59,939 nt of DNA from an uncultured Oscillospiraceae bacterium (lineage in GTDB: Bacteria > Bacillota > Clostridia > Oscillospirales > Oscillospiraceae): positions 1-59,939 of the forward strand of contig CAKTPM010000008.1 in assembly GCA_934591705.1 (NCBI GenBank), read 5' to 3'. Positions 7,231 to 16,137 of the stretch are shown piece by piece (within the stretch, counting starts at the first letter, position 1; each line of letters opens with the position of its first letter). The translations under genes and the position numbers were made by a program. The notes beneath the pieces are model-generated. The model was not told the origin of the DNA. It worked only from the letters and a program-made list of their open reading frames with translations, and made no database searches.

Positions 7231-7767
7231 TTACTTGGCGGCTTCCATGCCGGCAATAAGGGCCTTCTTATTGCCCTCCAGGAACTTGGCCTTCTTCTCA
7301 CCCAGCTCGATGCGGATGGCTTCCACCATGGAATCCAGCGGCGTGATATCACAAGCACCCATCACGGCGCCCAGGATGGCGACATTGGCGCCCTTGGGAT
7401 TGTTGATGGACTCGGCAATGCCGTTGGCATCACAGTACACGACCTTGATGTCGTCGCGCTCGGCCTTGCGGTCGATGATGGAGCTGTTGATGACCAGCAG
7501 GCCGCCGGGCTTGACATGGGACTCGAACTTGTCCAGAGAAGGACGGTTCATGGCGACGATGACATCGGCCATATCCACCAGGGGGGAGGCCACGGGATCG
7601 TCGGACACGATGACGGAGCAGTTGGCCGTGCCGCCGCGCATCTCGGGACCGTAGGAGGGCAGCCAGGAAACATGCTTGCCATCCAGCATGCAGGACATGG
7701 CCATGAACTTACCGATCAGGAGCATGCCCTGACCGCCGAAACCGGCAAAGATGAAAGTTTTTTCCAT
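7231..7767 (-). CDS. 2-oxoacid:ferredoxin oxidoreductase, gamma subunit
   Basis: 178 residues with the family's N-terminal FAGFGGQGMLLIGK nucleotide-fold motif and the later SYGPEMRGGTANC stretch. It is the gamma domain that completes the heterotetramer oxidising 2-oxoacids to acyl-CoA, CO2 and reduced ferredoxin. It is the last gene of the operon, starting 2 bases after the beta stop. The ATG at 7767 is preferred over in-frame codons further upstream because it matches the usual MxKxFIFAGFGGQG start. Automatic annotations usually say 2-ketoisovalerate (Vor) or 2-oxoglutarate (Kor) type; the substrate cannot be read from sequence alone. Confidence 0.92.
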   Translation of the reverse strand: MEKTFIFAGFGGQGMLLIGKFMAMSCMLDGKHVSWLPSYGPEMRGGTANCSVIVSDDPVASPLVDMADVIVAMNRPSLDKFESHVKPGGLLVINSSIIDRKAERDDIKVVYCDANGIAESINNPKGANVAILGAVMGACDITPLDSMVEAIRIELGEKKAKFLEGNKKALIAGMEAAK

Positions 7768-7768
7768 A

Positions 7769-8515
<747 letters not shown>

Positions 8516-8516
8516 C

Positions 8517-9596
8517 TTATTTACCCTCCTTCATGCTGAGGATCTTCTCAACGATCTCGGCGGTCGTGGGCATCTGGCTGCCGCAGTGACCGAAGAAGTC
8601 AATGGGCTTTGCGCCGTTGATCGCCAGCTTGACATCTTCCAGCATCTGGCCTTCGTTCAGCTCCACATCCAGAACGGCCTTCACGGAATCCTGGCAGCAG
8701 ACCTTGTTCATAGCATCGCTGGGGAAGGGCCACACGGTGATGGGACGAACAAGACCCACCTTGATGCCCTGTTCCTTCAGCTCGCTGATGGCGCTCTTGG
8801 CGATACGGGCCACGGTGCCGAAGGCGGTGATGATGTACTCGGCGCCCTCGCAGTTGAACTCCTCCCACATCTGCTCGTTGGCAACGACTTCCTTGTACAT
8901 CTTCTGCAGGCGGTCGTTGTGAACAGCCAGGGACTCGGTGTCGATATAGATGGAGTTGATGACGCCGCGCTTCTCGGGATCGTCACCGGGCTTCCAGCCG
9001 GTGCAGGCCCAGGGCTTCTTCTCGGGGTCGATCTTGAAGTCCACCATCTCGGGCAGCTCCACGGGCTCCATCATCTGGGCGATGATACCGTCGGCCAGGA
9101 ACAGGACGGGGATGCGATACTTCTCGGCCTTGTCGTAGGCACCCATCATCAGGTCGATGAACTCCTGCACGGAGGAGGGAGCGAAGGTCAGCAGGTGATA
9201 GTCACCGTTGCCGCCGCCCTTGACGCCCTGGAAATAGTCGCCCTGAGAGGCCTGAATGTTGCCCAGGCCGGGGCCGCCGCGCATCACGTTGACGATGACG
9301 CAGGGGACCATGGCGCCCGCGCAGTAGGAAATACCTTCCTGCTTCAGGGACACGCCGGGGCTGGAAGAAGAGGTGATGACACGGGCGCCGGTGCCGCCGG
9401 CACCGTAGACCATGTTGATAGCTGCCACCTCGGACTCGGCCTGCAGGAAGCAGCCGCCGACCTCGGGCATACGGGCAGACATGTATTCGGGGATCTCCGT
9501 CTGCGGAGTGATGGGGTAACCGAAGAAATAGCGTGCACCCGCACGAATGGCGGCCTCGGCAATTGCTTCGCTACCCTTCATAAGAGTCAAAGCCAT
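8517..9596 (-). CDS. vorB: 2-oxoacid:ferredoxin oxidoreductase, alpha subunit
   Basis: 359 residues in the Vor/Kor alpha family: GSEAIAEAAIRAGARYFFGYPITPQTEIPEY at the N-terminus, then the pyrimidine-binding and transketolase C-terminal regions. It binds the 2-oxoacid/CoA side of the complex. It follows the ferredoxin-like delta subunit by 12 bp. Together with beta, gamma and delta it forms a complete four-subunit enzyme. The symbol vorB is the usual name for this clostridial branch, but the preferred substrate is not proven. Confidence 0.93.
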   Translation of the reverse strand: MALTLMKGSEAIAEAAIRAGARYFFGYPITPQTEIPEYMSARMPEVGGCFLQAESEVAAINMVYGAGGTGARVITSSSSPGVSLKQEGISYCAGAMVPCVIVNVMRGGPGLGNIQASQGDYFQGVKGGGNGDYHLLTFAPSSVQEFIDLMMGAYDKAEKYRIPVLFLADGIIAQMMEPVELPEMVDFKIDPEKKPWACTGWKPGDDPEKRGVINSIYIDTESLAVHNDRLQKMYKEVVANEQMWEEFNCEGAEYIITAFGTVARIAKSAISELKEQGIKVGLVRPITVWPFPSDAMNKVCCQDSVKAVLDVELNEGQMLEDVKLAINGAKPIDFFGHCGSQMPTTAEIVEKILSMKEGK

Positions 9597-9608
9597 GTTT
9601 TTTCCTCC

Positions 9609-9818
9609 TTAGTCTTTTTCAATACGAATGACGCAATCGGGGCAGGTACGGGCGCAGGAAGTGCAGCCGATGCAGGCCTCCATGTTCATCACCTCAGCAG
9701 GGTGATAACCCTTGGCATTGATCTTGGTCTTGGACAGCTCGATGATGCCCTTGGGGCAGGCGCGAACGCACAGACCGCAACCCTTGCACAGGATCTCATT
9801 GATAGTTACTTTAACCAC
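9609..9818 (-). CDS. 2-oxoacid:ferredoxin oxidoreductase, delta subunit (2[4Fe-4S] ferredoxin)
   Basis: 69 residues with two cluster motifs: CKGCGLCVRACPKG and CIGCTSCARTCPD. It conducts electrons from the TPP site to free ferredoxin. I chose the GTG at 9818 (MVKVTINEILCKGCG) because AGAGGTG precedes it; an in-frame ATG at 9836 lacks a good ribosome binding site. It is the first oxidoreductase gene, 65 bp after the P-loop NTPase stop. Confidence 0.93.
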   Translation of the reverse strand: MVKVTINEILCKGCGLCVRACPKGIIELSKTKINAKGYHPAEVMNMEACIGCTSCARTCPDCVIRIEKD

Positions 9819-9883
9819 ATTTACACCTCTTTCCATCTTTGTAGCAGTTTCAAATGAACCCCAAAAGGGGAGATTTGATGAGA

Positions 9884-10621
9884 TCAGAGCATATCCATGT
9901 TGGGATTCTTGGTGTTCAGGCCGTATTGAATGTAGGAGTCCCAGTCGCGGTGCATATAGACATCGATGGCGATGGGCTTGCCCACATATTTCGGGTCCGG
10001 ATCCCGAGCCAGGAATGCATCGAGGAACTCCTTTTTGCCGGTGGTATACGCCACGGGGATGCCGGTGATGTCCGCTACCTGACGCAGCAGCTCATAGCCG
10101 TCCCAAAGGTCATCGGCGGTGGTGGCGGTGGAGAGGTTGGTGTTGTTGATCATGCCGGTGATGGGCAGCCGCGCATGGATCTGCATCCCCTCCTGCAGGC
10201 GATGGATCTTCTCCACGGTGCTGGCCAGGGGGCGGCGGATATTCACCACATTCAAAACCTCCAGGGAGCCCGGCTCCAGCGCCGCGAAGTCCGCATGATA
10301 GCGGCCCAGGGCCGTGGAGCCCACATCGTCGCCGCCCACATCGAAGATCACGCTGTCCCAGTCCAGCACGAAGGCGGACTGCACCTCGGCGGGGATGGAG
10401 AGCGTCTCGATACCGGCGCAGGCGAAGTTGGGGGATACCAGCCGTATCTCCTTTTGCTCCACCAGCTTGCCGCGCTCCGTCAGCCGGAAATAGGTGTTGA
10501 CCATATCCAGGTCGATGAGCTCGGTGCGCTCCTTGCGCGCGGCGGCCTGCATGGCGAAGTTCAAGGCCAGCTCGCTTTTTCCGCTGCCGTAGTTGCCGAT
10601 GAGAACCTTGACATTTTTCAT
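9884..10621 (-). CDS. P-loop NTPase of unknown role linked to the oxidoreductase operon
   Basis: 245 residues with Walker A GNYGSGKS at 9-16, a conserved DLDMVNTYFR stretch, a Walker B-like VIFDVGGDDVGS, and a guanine-specificity-like NNTNL segment. This resembles the MinD/CobQ-type deviant P-loop class that acts as cytoplasmic ATPase. No membrane segment is present. It lies between the aminotransferase (27 bp upstream) and the ferredoxin subunit (65 bp downstream), all leftward, so it is probably part of the same operon. It might help insert or protect a metal or Fe-S cofactor of the oxidoreductase, by analogy with other operon-linked P-loop proteins; that is speculation. Confidence 0.85.
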   Translation of the reverse strand: MKNVKVLIGNYGSGKSELALNFAMQAAARKERTELIDLDMVNTYFRLTERGKLVEQKEIRLVSPNFACAGIETLSIPAEVQSAFVLDWDSVIFDVGGDDVGSTALGRYHADFAALEPGSLEVLNVVNIRRPLASTVEKIHRLQEGMQIHARLPITGMINNTNLSTATTADDLWDGYELLRQVADITGIPVAYTTGKKEFLDAFLARDPDPKYVGKPIAIDVYMHRDWDSYIQYGLNTKNPNMDML

Positions 10622-10648
10622 TGCAAAAAGTCTCCTCTTGGGTATTGC

Positions 10649-11833
10649 TTATTTCAGATTTTCCCGGATGGTCTCGCACAGAGCGGTGATGCCCTGGATG
10701 ATCTTCTCCTCGGGCATGCAGGAGTAGTTCAGGCGCAGGGTGTTGTCATGACCGCCGTTGGGGAAGAAGGAGCCGCCGGGAACGAAGGCCACCTTCTTGG
10801 CCAGGCACTTCATCTGCAGATCCTTGGCATCCATGTACTCAGGCAGCACCACCCAGGCGAACAGGCCGCCGTCGGGACGGGTGAAGGTGCAGGGCTCGGG
10901 CAGCTCCTTGGCCAGGGTCTCCAGCATCACGGCCCGGCGCTTGCGATAGCACTCGCGGATGGTATTCACATGGGCGTCCAGGTCGAACATATCGATCCAC
11001 TTGGAGGTCTCCATCTGGCCGACAGTGGAGGCCTGCAGGGAAGCGGCCTGCTCCATGAAGTTATACTTGGCCAGGATCTCGTCATCGGCGCAGACCCATC
11101 CCAGACGGTAGCCGGGAGCCAGGATCTTGGAGAAGGTGCCCAGATAGACCACCAGGCCCTTGGTATCCAGGGACTTCAGAGCGGGCATATATTCGCCTTC
11201 AAAGCGCAGCTCACCGTAGGGGTTGTCCTCGATGACGGGGATCTCGTACTTGTTGACGATCTCCATGAACTTATGCCGGCGATCCAGATCCCAGGTACGG
11301 CCGGTGGGGTTCTGGAAATCGGGAATGACATAGATCATCTTCACGCGCTCGGTGGTGGCCAGGACCTTTTCCAGCTCCTCCATGATCATGCCGCCATCGT
11401 CGGTGGGAATTTCAATGAACTTGGGCTCGCAGGCCTTGAAGGCGTTGACGGCGCCCAGATAGGAGGGGCTCTCCAGCAGCACCACATCGCCGGGATTCAG
11501 GAACACGCGGGCGGAGAAGTCCAGACCCTGCTGAGAACCGGAGGTAACGAGGATGTGATCCTTATCGGTATGGATATTGTTCTTGACCAGCATACGCTCG
11601 GCGATCTGCTCCCGCAGCCGGGGGAAGCCCTCGGTGGTGGAATACTGCAGCGCCTCGCGGCCGTGCTCCTTCAGGACAGCCATGGAGGCCTCCATCATCT
11701 GTTCAACAGGGAACAGCTCAGGGGCGGGCATACCGCCGGCGAAGGAGATGATGTCGGGCTGAGCGGTCAGCTTCAGCAGCTCACGGATCTCGGAACCCTT
11801 CAGAAGGTCCATTCTGCTCGCAAATTGTACCAT
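10649..11833 (-). CDS. PLP-dependent aminotransferase, class I/II (LysN/MocR-like branch)
   Basis: 394 residues, fold-type I. The visible motifs are FAGGMPAPELFP, QYSTTEGFPRLREQIAERM, SGSQQGLDF, NPTGRTW, the PLP-binding lysine in GTFSKILAPGYRLGW and the terminal LRLNYSC. The branch includes 2-aminoadipate and aromatic/branched-chain transaminases. The ATG at 11833 follows AGGAGG; a longer frame to 11869 is not needed. As the probable first gene of an operon ending in a 2-oxoacid:ferredoxin oxidoreductase, it most likely makes the 2-oxoacid substrate from an amino acid. The amino donor cannot be read from the sequence. Confidence 0.9.
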   Translation of the reverse strand: MVQFASRMDLLKGSEIRELLKLTAQPDIISFAGGMPAPELFPVEQMMEASMAVLKEHGREALQYSTTEGFPRLREQIAERMLVKNNIHTDKDHILVTSGSQQGLDFSARVFLNPGDVVLLESPSYLGAVNAFKACEPKFIEIPTDDGGMIMEELEKVLATTERVKMIYVIPDFQNPTGRTWDLDRRHKFMEIVNKYEIPVIEDNPYGELRFEGEYMPALKSLDTKGLVVYLGTFSKILAPGYRLGWVCADDEILAKYNFMEQAASLQASTVGQMETSKWIDMFDLDAHVNTIRECYRKRRAVMLETLAKELPEPCTFTRPDGGLFAWVVLPEYMDAKDLQMKCLAKKVAFVPGGSFFPNGGHDNTLRLNYSCMPEEKIIQGITALCETIRENLK

Positions 11834-11893
11834 AATACTATTCCTCCTCATTTTGATACGGTGCCGCACTTTCGCACGGTCTCATACATGTAT

Positions 11894-11922
11894 ATTAAAG
11901 CACAATCCCAGAATAAAGTAAA
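11894..11922 (-). promoter_or_regulatory. Probable promoter of the aminotransferase-oxidoreductase operon
   Basis: Leftward TTTACT (complement of 11917-11922), 17-bp spacer, TTTAAT (complement of 11894-11899), 60 bp before the aminotransferase start. Confidence 0.6.
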
Positions 11923-12093
11923 TAATTGAAATTTTCCAAACAGGAAAAATCGGGGCCGTTTCCGAAATTTCGGCAATACGCTCAAATCATAGTCGTCAAA
12001 TCTTGTGAAAATCACAACATATTGGGTTGAAAAATTCTCACATAGCTGAACGGTTTATTGAACGGTTCGGCACCCGGCCCGGGGGGATAGAGA
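11923..12093. promoter_or_regulatory. AT-rich upstream region with a perfect TTGTGA-N3-TCACAA palindrome
   Basis: No gene is visible here. The palindrome is at 12003-12017, 80 bp upstream of the operon -35 element. A 9-bp direct repeat TGAACGGTT lies at 12047-12055 and 12059-12067. Both look like protein-binding sites. The palindrome resembles Rex/CRP-type half sites (TGTGA) but with a shorter gap than either consensus. Confidence 0.45.
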
Positions 12094-12119
12094 AAAGCTG
12101 CCGCCGAAGCGACAGCTTT
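12094..12119 (-). terminator. Terminator of the selenium operon
   Basis: An 11-bp stem with one mismatch around a TTCG tetraloop, followed leftwards by TTTTC, 10 bp past the selD stop. Confidence 0.85.
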
Positions 12120-12129
12120 ATAGATCGGA

Positions 12130-13167
12130 TCATTCCAGCAGGAGCCAGTTGTCCTCCCGGGGGGTGACATAGCCGATGACGGCGGCCTGGGGGACCGCCT
12201 CCTTGAGCTCGGCAAAGCAGGCCGGGGCATCCTCCGGCGCAACGGCCATCAGGAGCCCGCCGCTGGTCTGCGGATCGAAGAAGATGTCCAGCAGGGGACG
12301 GGGCACCTCCCGGCGCAGGGTAACGCCCGGCTGGGCATACTGGCGGTTGCGGTAGGCCCCGGCGGGGATGAAGCCCATGTCCGCCGGCTCATAGGCCTCC
12401 GGGTGGTAGGGCACATCATCGGCGGTGATGTGGAGGGTGCAGCCGCTGCCCTGGGCCATCTCGAAGCTGTGGCCCAGCAGGGAAAAGCCGGTGACATCGG
12501 TACAGCTGTGCACCCGGTACTTCACCATGATGTCCCGGGCATACTTGTTGAGGGTGGCCATCTGCCGGTAGATGCGCTCCATCACGGCCGGCTCCACAAG
12601 ATCCGCCTTGGCGGCGGTGGTGAGGATGCCCACGCCCAGGGGCTTGGTGAGGATCAGCACATCGCCGGGCCGGGCGCCGCTGTTGGTGAGCACCTTCTGA
12701 GGATCCACAAAGCCGGACACCGCCAGGCCGTAGATGGGCTCTGCGCCGTGGATGGTGTGCCCGCCGGTGATGATGACCCCGGCCTCATACGCCTTGTCAT
12801 AGCCGCCCCGCAGCAGCTCCTGAACGGTGGGGCCGTCCATCTGCTCCGGCAGGCACAGGATGTTCAGGGCCAGCTTCGGCTCGCCGCCCATGGCGTATAC
12901 ATCGCTGATGGCATTGGCGGCGGCGATCTGCCCATAGAGATAGGGGTCGTCCACGATGGGCGGGAAAAAGTCGGTGGTCTGCACCAGGGCGGTGTGCTCG
13001 TCGAGGTAGTACACGCTGGCGTCGTCGGACTTGTCATAGCCCACCAGCAGCCGGGGATCCGTATGGGTGCGGAAGCCCTCCAGCATTTGGCACAGGGTCC
13101 CGGCGCCCACCTTGGCGCCGCAGCCGGCGCAGGAGGCCAGCTTGGTGAGTTTTACTTCCGTTTCCAT
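12130..13167 (-). CDS. selD: Selenide, water dikinase
   Basis: Makes selenophosphate from selenide and ATP, the selenium donor for selenocysteine, selenouridine and some molybdoenzyme cofactors. The 345-residue protein starts at 13167. The N-terminal active site reads ASCAGCGAKVG, keeping the essential cysteine and lysine equivalent to E. coli Cys17 and Lys20, while the second E. coli cysteine is alanine. The GDD-like metal and ATP motifs YDKSDDASVYYL and TTDFFPPIVDDPY are intact. The active-site residue is Cys, not selenocysteine. It begins 2 bases after the DUF3343 stop. Confidence 0.95.
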   Translation of the reverse strand: METEVKLTKLASCAGCGAKVGAGTLCQMLEGFRTHTDPRLLVGYDKSDDASVYYLDEHTALVQTTDFFPPIVDDPYLYGQIAAANAISDVYAMGGEPKLALNILCLPEQMDGPTVQELLRGGYDKAYEAGVIITGGHTIHGAEPIYGLAVSGFVDPQKVLTNSGARPGDVLILTKPLGVGILTTAAKADLVEPAVMERIYRQMATLNKYARDIMVKYRVHSCTDVTGFSLLGHSFEMAQGSGCTLHITADDVPYHPEAYEPADMGFIPAGAYRNRQYAQPGVTLRREVPRPLLDIFFDPQTSGGLLMAVAPEDAPACFAELKEAVPQAAVIGYVTPREDNWLLLE

Positions 13168-13169
13168 GC

Positions 13170-13418
13170 TCAACGCTCCGTTTCCGTTTGATAGACCGTG
13201 ATATAGCGGCCGTTTTCGCTTTGTACGATGCGCTCCAGCTCGTCGGCAAAGTCCGCCGGTGGCTCCAGCCAGCGCTCTTGGCAGCGCACGCAGGTGCCGC
13301 AGCTGCTGCTGAGATCCCGGGGCACGGGCATGGTGCGGCTCTCGATACCGGATGCCCGGCACAAAAGCGCATAGCGCATAGCGCCGAAATGGGAAAAAAA
13401 GGTGGCGATATAGGTCAT
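13170..13418 (-). CDS. DUF3343 domain protein (putative Se/S carrier-like)
   Basis: 82 residues, MTYIATFFSHFGAMRYALLCR, then MPVPRDLSSSCGTCVR with a C-x2-C pair. DUF3343 proteins resemble the C-terminal part of YedF-type proteins and sit in selenium operons, where they may carry sulfur or selenium. Its position between yedF and selD fits that role. The role is inferred from gene neighbourhood; no reaction has been shown from sequence. Confidence 0.88.
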   Translation of the reverse strand: MTYIATFFSHFGAMRYALLCRASGIESRTMPVPRDLSSSCGTCVRCQERWLEPPADFADELERIVQSENGRYITVYQTETER

Positions 13419-13483
13419 AGCTGCCTCACAGTCCGAAAATTGGGGAAAGGAGGGGGGATGGCCCCCCTCCGCATTATGGCGCT

Positions 13484-13690
13484 TTACTTGGTGAAAGTCA
13501 ATGTGTATTCGCCGTCTTTTTCCGCTTCGCTGACCTGATAGCCCTGGTGCTGAGCGTAGCGGGTGGTATTCTCCCGGGAGGCGTGGTTGTCCACGATGAT
13601 CTGATAGACCGGCTCCTGGGAGGCCATGGCGCTGCGCAGCAGCACCACGGGTTCGGGGCAGGAAAGGCCCCGGGCATCGATGATAGTCAT
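13484..13690 (-). CDS. yedF: TusA/YedF-family sulfur or selenium carrier
   Basis: 68 residues with the SirA/TusA signature IDARGLSCPEPVVLLRSAM near the N-terminus; the cysteine in SCPEP is the predicted carrier residue. This matches the N-terminal domain of the selenium-metabolism protein YedF, without its C-terminal DsrE-like half. DUF3343, 66 bp downstream, may provide the missing partner. It starts 12 bp after the yedE stop. Confidence 0.88.
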   Translation of the reverse strand: MTIIDARGLSCPEPVVLLRSAMASQEPVYQIIVDNHASRENTTRYAQHQGYQVSEAEKDGEYTLTFTK

Positions 13691-13702
13691 GTTCTTTCCT
13701 CC

Positions 13703-14788
13703 TTAATCCTTTTTCTTAAAGGTATTGGCGCAGGCGATCACGGCGACTGCGATAAGGCCGATGATGACCGCGATCTTGCCGTTGGCCGTGGGGCCCTCGC
13801 CGGAGGAGGCCAGGCCGAAGTTGTGGCAGAAGGCGGCGCCTACCACCAGACCCAGCACGGTGATGGCACTGTCGGAGTTGCCCTCGCCGGAGAGCACCAG
13901 CTGCCGCAGGGGACAGCCGCCCAGCAGCACGCAGGCAAAGCCCACCAGCACCATGCCCAGGCAGTTCCAGAGTCCGTCGGTGTGGGCGATGGGCTGCCCG
14001 GCGGCAGAGAGGTTAAAGAAGGAGCCCTCAGCGGCACCGTTGAGGATGAGGTTGGTGACAAGGGCGGAGGCAAAGATGGCCGCAAAGCCCAGCAGCAGTT
14101 TGGACTCCCGGAACAAAACGATGTCACGGATACCGCCCACCATGCAAAGGCGGGTGCGCTGCGCCAGGGCGCCCACGATGAGGCCGGCCAGCAAGCTGAT
14201 GAGGATGGCGGCGTGCTTGGCGCCGGGGCCGCCGCCGGGCTCGGTGAAGAAGATAAAGGCAGGGGCGGCGCACAGCAGCACCAGCAGGATCACCTGGATG
14301 ATGGACAGGGCGGCACCCTCTAACTTGGGCAGGCGGTAGGTGCGCTTGAGGGAATAGCCCTTCTTCAGGAAGAACACGCCGCAGAGGATGCCGATCACGA
14401 AGCCCAGAAGACCCAGCAGGGCGTTGAGGTCACCGCCGGCCATACGCAGGATCATGCGGAAGGGACAGCCCAGGAACATCAGGCAGCCGATCATAGCAAA
14501 AAAGCCGAGGATGAAGCGGGTGAGGGGGGCGCTGCCGCCCTTGGGGGAAAACTCCTTTTTGCATGCAGCCATGATAAAGCTGCCCAGCACAAGGCCGATG
14601 ATCTCCGGGCGGATGTACTGCACAGCGGCGGCACGGTGCAGGCCCAGGCCGCCGGCGGTATCCCGCAGGAAGCAGGCGATGCAGAAGCCCATGTTGGCAG
14701 GGTTGCCGAACAGCACCAGCAGCGATGCAATGATGCCGATCACAAGACCCGCGGCCACAATGGTGATTTTTTCGCGTTTGAGGTTCAT
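13703..14788 (-). CDS. yedE: YedE-family putative selenium transporter
   Basis: 361 residues with about nine to ten hydrophobic segments and the cysteine-containing YeeE/YedE signatures NMGFCIACFLRD, GCPFRMI and LGGCPLRQL. It belongs to the branch found with selD and YedF, predicted to import a selenium or sulfur species. It is the first gene of the leftward selenium operon, divergent from the cysteine-desulfurase/LysR pair. The substrate is predicted from the neighbourhood, not shown. Confidence 0.92.
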   Translation of the reverse strand: MNLKREKITIVAAGLVIGIIASLLVLFGNPANMGFCIACFLRDTAGGLGLHRAAAVQYIRPEIIGLVLGSFIMAACKKEFSPKGGSAPLTRFILGFFAMIGCLMFLGCPFRMILRMAGGDLNALLGLLGFVIGILCGVFFLKKGYSLKRTYRLPKLEGAALSIIQVILLVLLCAAPAFIFFTEPGGGPGAKHAAILISLLAGLIVGALAQRTRLCMVGGIRDIVLFRESKLLLGFAAIFASALVTNLILNGAAEGSFFNLSAAGQPIAHTDGLWNCLGMVLVGFACVLLGGCPLRQLVLSGEGNSDSAITVLGLVVGAAFCHNFGLASSGEGPTANGKIAVIIGLIAVAVIACANTFKKKD

Positions 14789-14846
14789 GAAGGTGGTTTC
14801 CTTTCTCTCTTTTTTACCTGCGGCAGACCGCAGTACTTACAGCTTC

Positions 14847-14935
14847 ACTTTAGCACGCTGCGGCCGGAAAGTCCAATAGTAATATGGAAAAAATTTTGTG
14901 ATTTATTTGAAATTCCGATAAATGCGTGCTATACT
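14847..14935. promoter_or_regulatory. Divergent selenium promoters with a LysR-type T-N11-A operator
   Basis: Rightward promoter TTGAAA (14907-14912), 17 bp, TATACT (14930-14935). Leftward promoter TTGGAC (complement of 14871-14876), 18 bp, TAAAGT (complement of 14847-14852). The inverted repeat ATTTAT-N11-ATAAAT at 14901-14923 covers the rightward -35 box and has the T-N11-A form that LysR proteins bind. The LysR gene at 16128 is the likely ligand, controlling both directions. Confidence 0.65.
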
Positions 14936-14973
14936 GCGGGGTAAGAGTCAAAATGAAAAGGAGAGACCGCATT

Positions 14974-16137
14974 ATGGAGCGCATTTATTTGGACAATGCC
15001 AGCACCGCCTTCCCCAAGGCGGAGGGTGTGGCGGAGGCGGTGTATCACTATCTCAGGGACTGCGGCTGCAATGTAGGCCGGGGCGGCTACGACATGGCCT
15101 ATTCCGCGGAGGAAACGGTGTTCCGCACCCGGCAGCAGCTGGCGGACTTTTTCCACGGGTCGGACTGCCGCAATGTGGTCTTTACCAAGAACATCACAGA
15201 GAGCTTGAATGTCATCCTCAAGGGCTTTTTGCGCCCCGGTGACCATGTTCTCGTGTCCGCCATGGAGCATAACGCCATGATGCGCCCCCTGCAGCAGCTG
15301 GCAGCCCGGGGCGTTGCCTTCGACCGCATCCCCTGCGCAGCGGACGGCACCCTCTGCCTGGACAGGGCGGAGGCCCTGCTGCGCCCCAACACCCGGGCCA
15401 TCGCCATGCTTCACGCCAGCAATGTGTGCGGCACGGTGCTGCCCCTGGAGGCAGTGGGGGAACTGTGCCAAAAGCACGGCCTGCGGTTTATCGTGGACTG
15501 TGCCCAGACCGCCGGCGTGCTGCCCATTGACATGGGGGCCATGCACATCGACGCCTTGGCCTTCACCGGCCACAAGGGCCTGCTAGGCCCCCAGGGCATC
15601 GGCGGGTTCATCCTGCAAAAGGATATGGTACCCCTGGTGGAGCCCCTTCTCTCCGGCGGCACCGGCAGCATCAGCCACACGGAGGAGGTACCGCCCTTCA
15701 TGCCGGATCGCTTTGAGCCGGGCACCCCGAATCTCCCCGGCATCTTCGGGCTCCACGCCGCATTGGAGTTCCTCGAGCGGGAGGGAACGGAGAATATCCG
15801 CCGCCATGAACTGGCGCTGACGGCACGGTTTTTGGACGCCATCGCCACCATCCCCGGCCTGCGTATCGTGGGCAGGACGGGTACAGAGGGCCGCACCGGC
15901 GTGGTGAGCGTGCTGCCGGAGCGGGCGGATCCGGCCCTTCTGGCGGACGCCCTGGGCAGGGAGTACGGCATCATGGTGCGGGTGGGTCTCCACTGTGCCC
16001 CCAACGCCCACAGGGTATTGGGGACTTATCCCACCGGTACCGTCCGCTTTTCCTTCGGCTTTCGCAACACGGAGGAGGAAGCGGACAAGGCGGCCGCGGC
16101 CCTGCGGGAGCTCTCCGGGAGGACGGTATGGAATTAA
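14974..16137 (+). CDS. Cysteine desulfurase-like aminotransferase class V protein
   Basis: 387 residues, fold-type I PLP enzyme. It shows the N-terminal YLDNASTAFPK, the histidine in MEHNAMMRP, the PLP-binding lysine in TGHKGLLGPQG and the catalytic-loop cysteine in RVGLHCAPNAHRVLGT. It probably releases sulfur or selenium from cysteine or selenocysteine. The context (yedE, yedF, DUF3343, selD opposite, and a selenium-type LysR directly after) suggests it supplies selenide or persulfide/selenide for SelD. The ATG at 14974 follows AGGAGAG. Confidence 0.9.
   Translation: MERIYLDNASTAFPKAEGVAEAVYHYLRDCGCNVGRGGYDMAYSAEETVFRTRQQLADFFHGSDCRNVVFTKNITESLNVILKGFLRPGDHVLVSAMEHNAMMRPLQQLAARGVAFDRIPCAADGTLCLDRAEALLRPNTRAIAMLHASNVCGTVLPLEAVGELCQKHGLRFIVDCAQTAGVLPIDMGAMHIDALAFTGHKGLLGPQGIGGFILQKDMVPLVEPLLSGGTGSISHTEEVPPFMPDRFEPGTPNLPGIFGLHAALEFLEREGTENIRRHELALTARFLDAIATIPGLRIVGRTGTEGRTGVVSVLPERADPALLADALGREYGIMVRVGLHCAPNAHRVLGTYPTGTVRFSFGFRNTEEEADKAAAALRELSGRTVWN

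Noticed and set aside
9854..11929. Rightward 691-residue frame
   Set aside because: It is the antisense shadow of the P-loop NTPase and aminotransferase genes; GC-rich third positions create long open frames on both strands.
12130..13167. Selenocysteine in SelD
   Set aside because: The active-site codon is a normal cysteine codon and no in-frame TGA interrupts this or any other gene I assigned.
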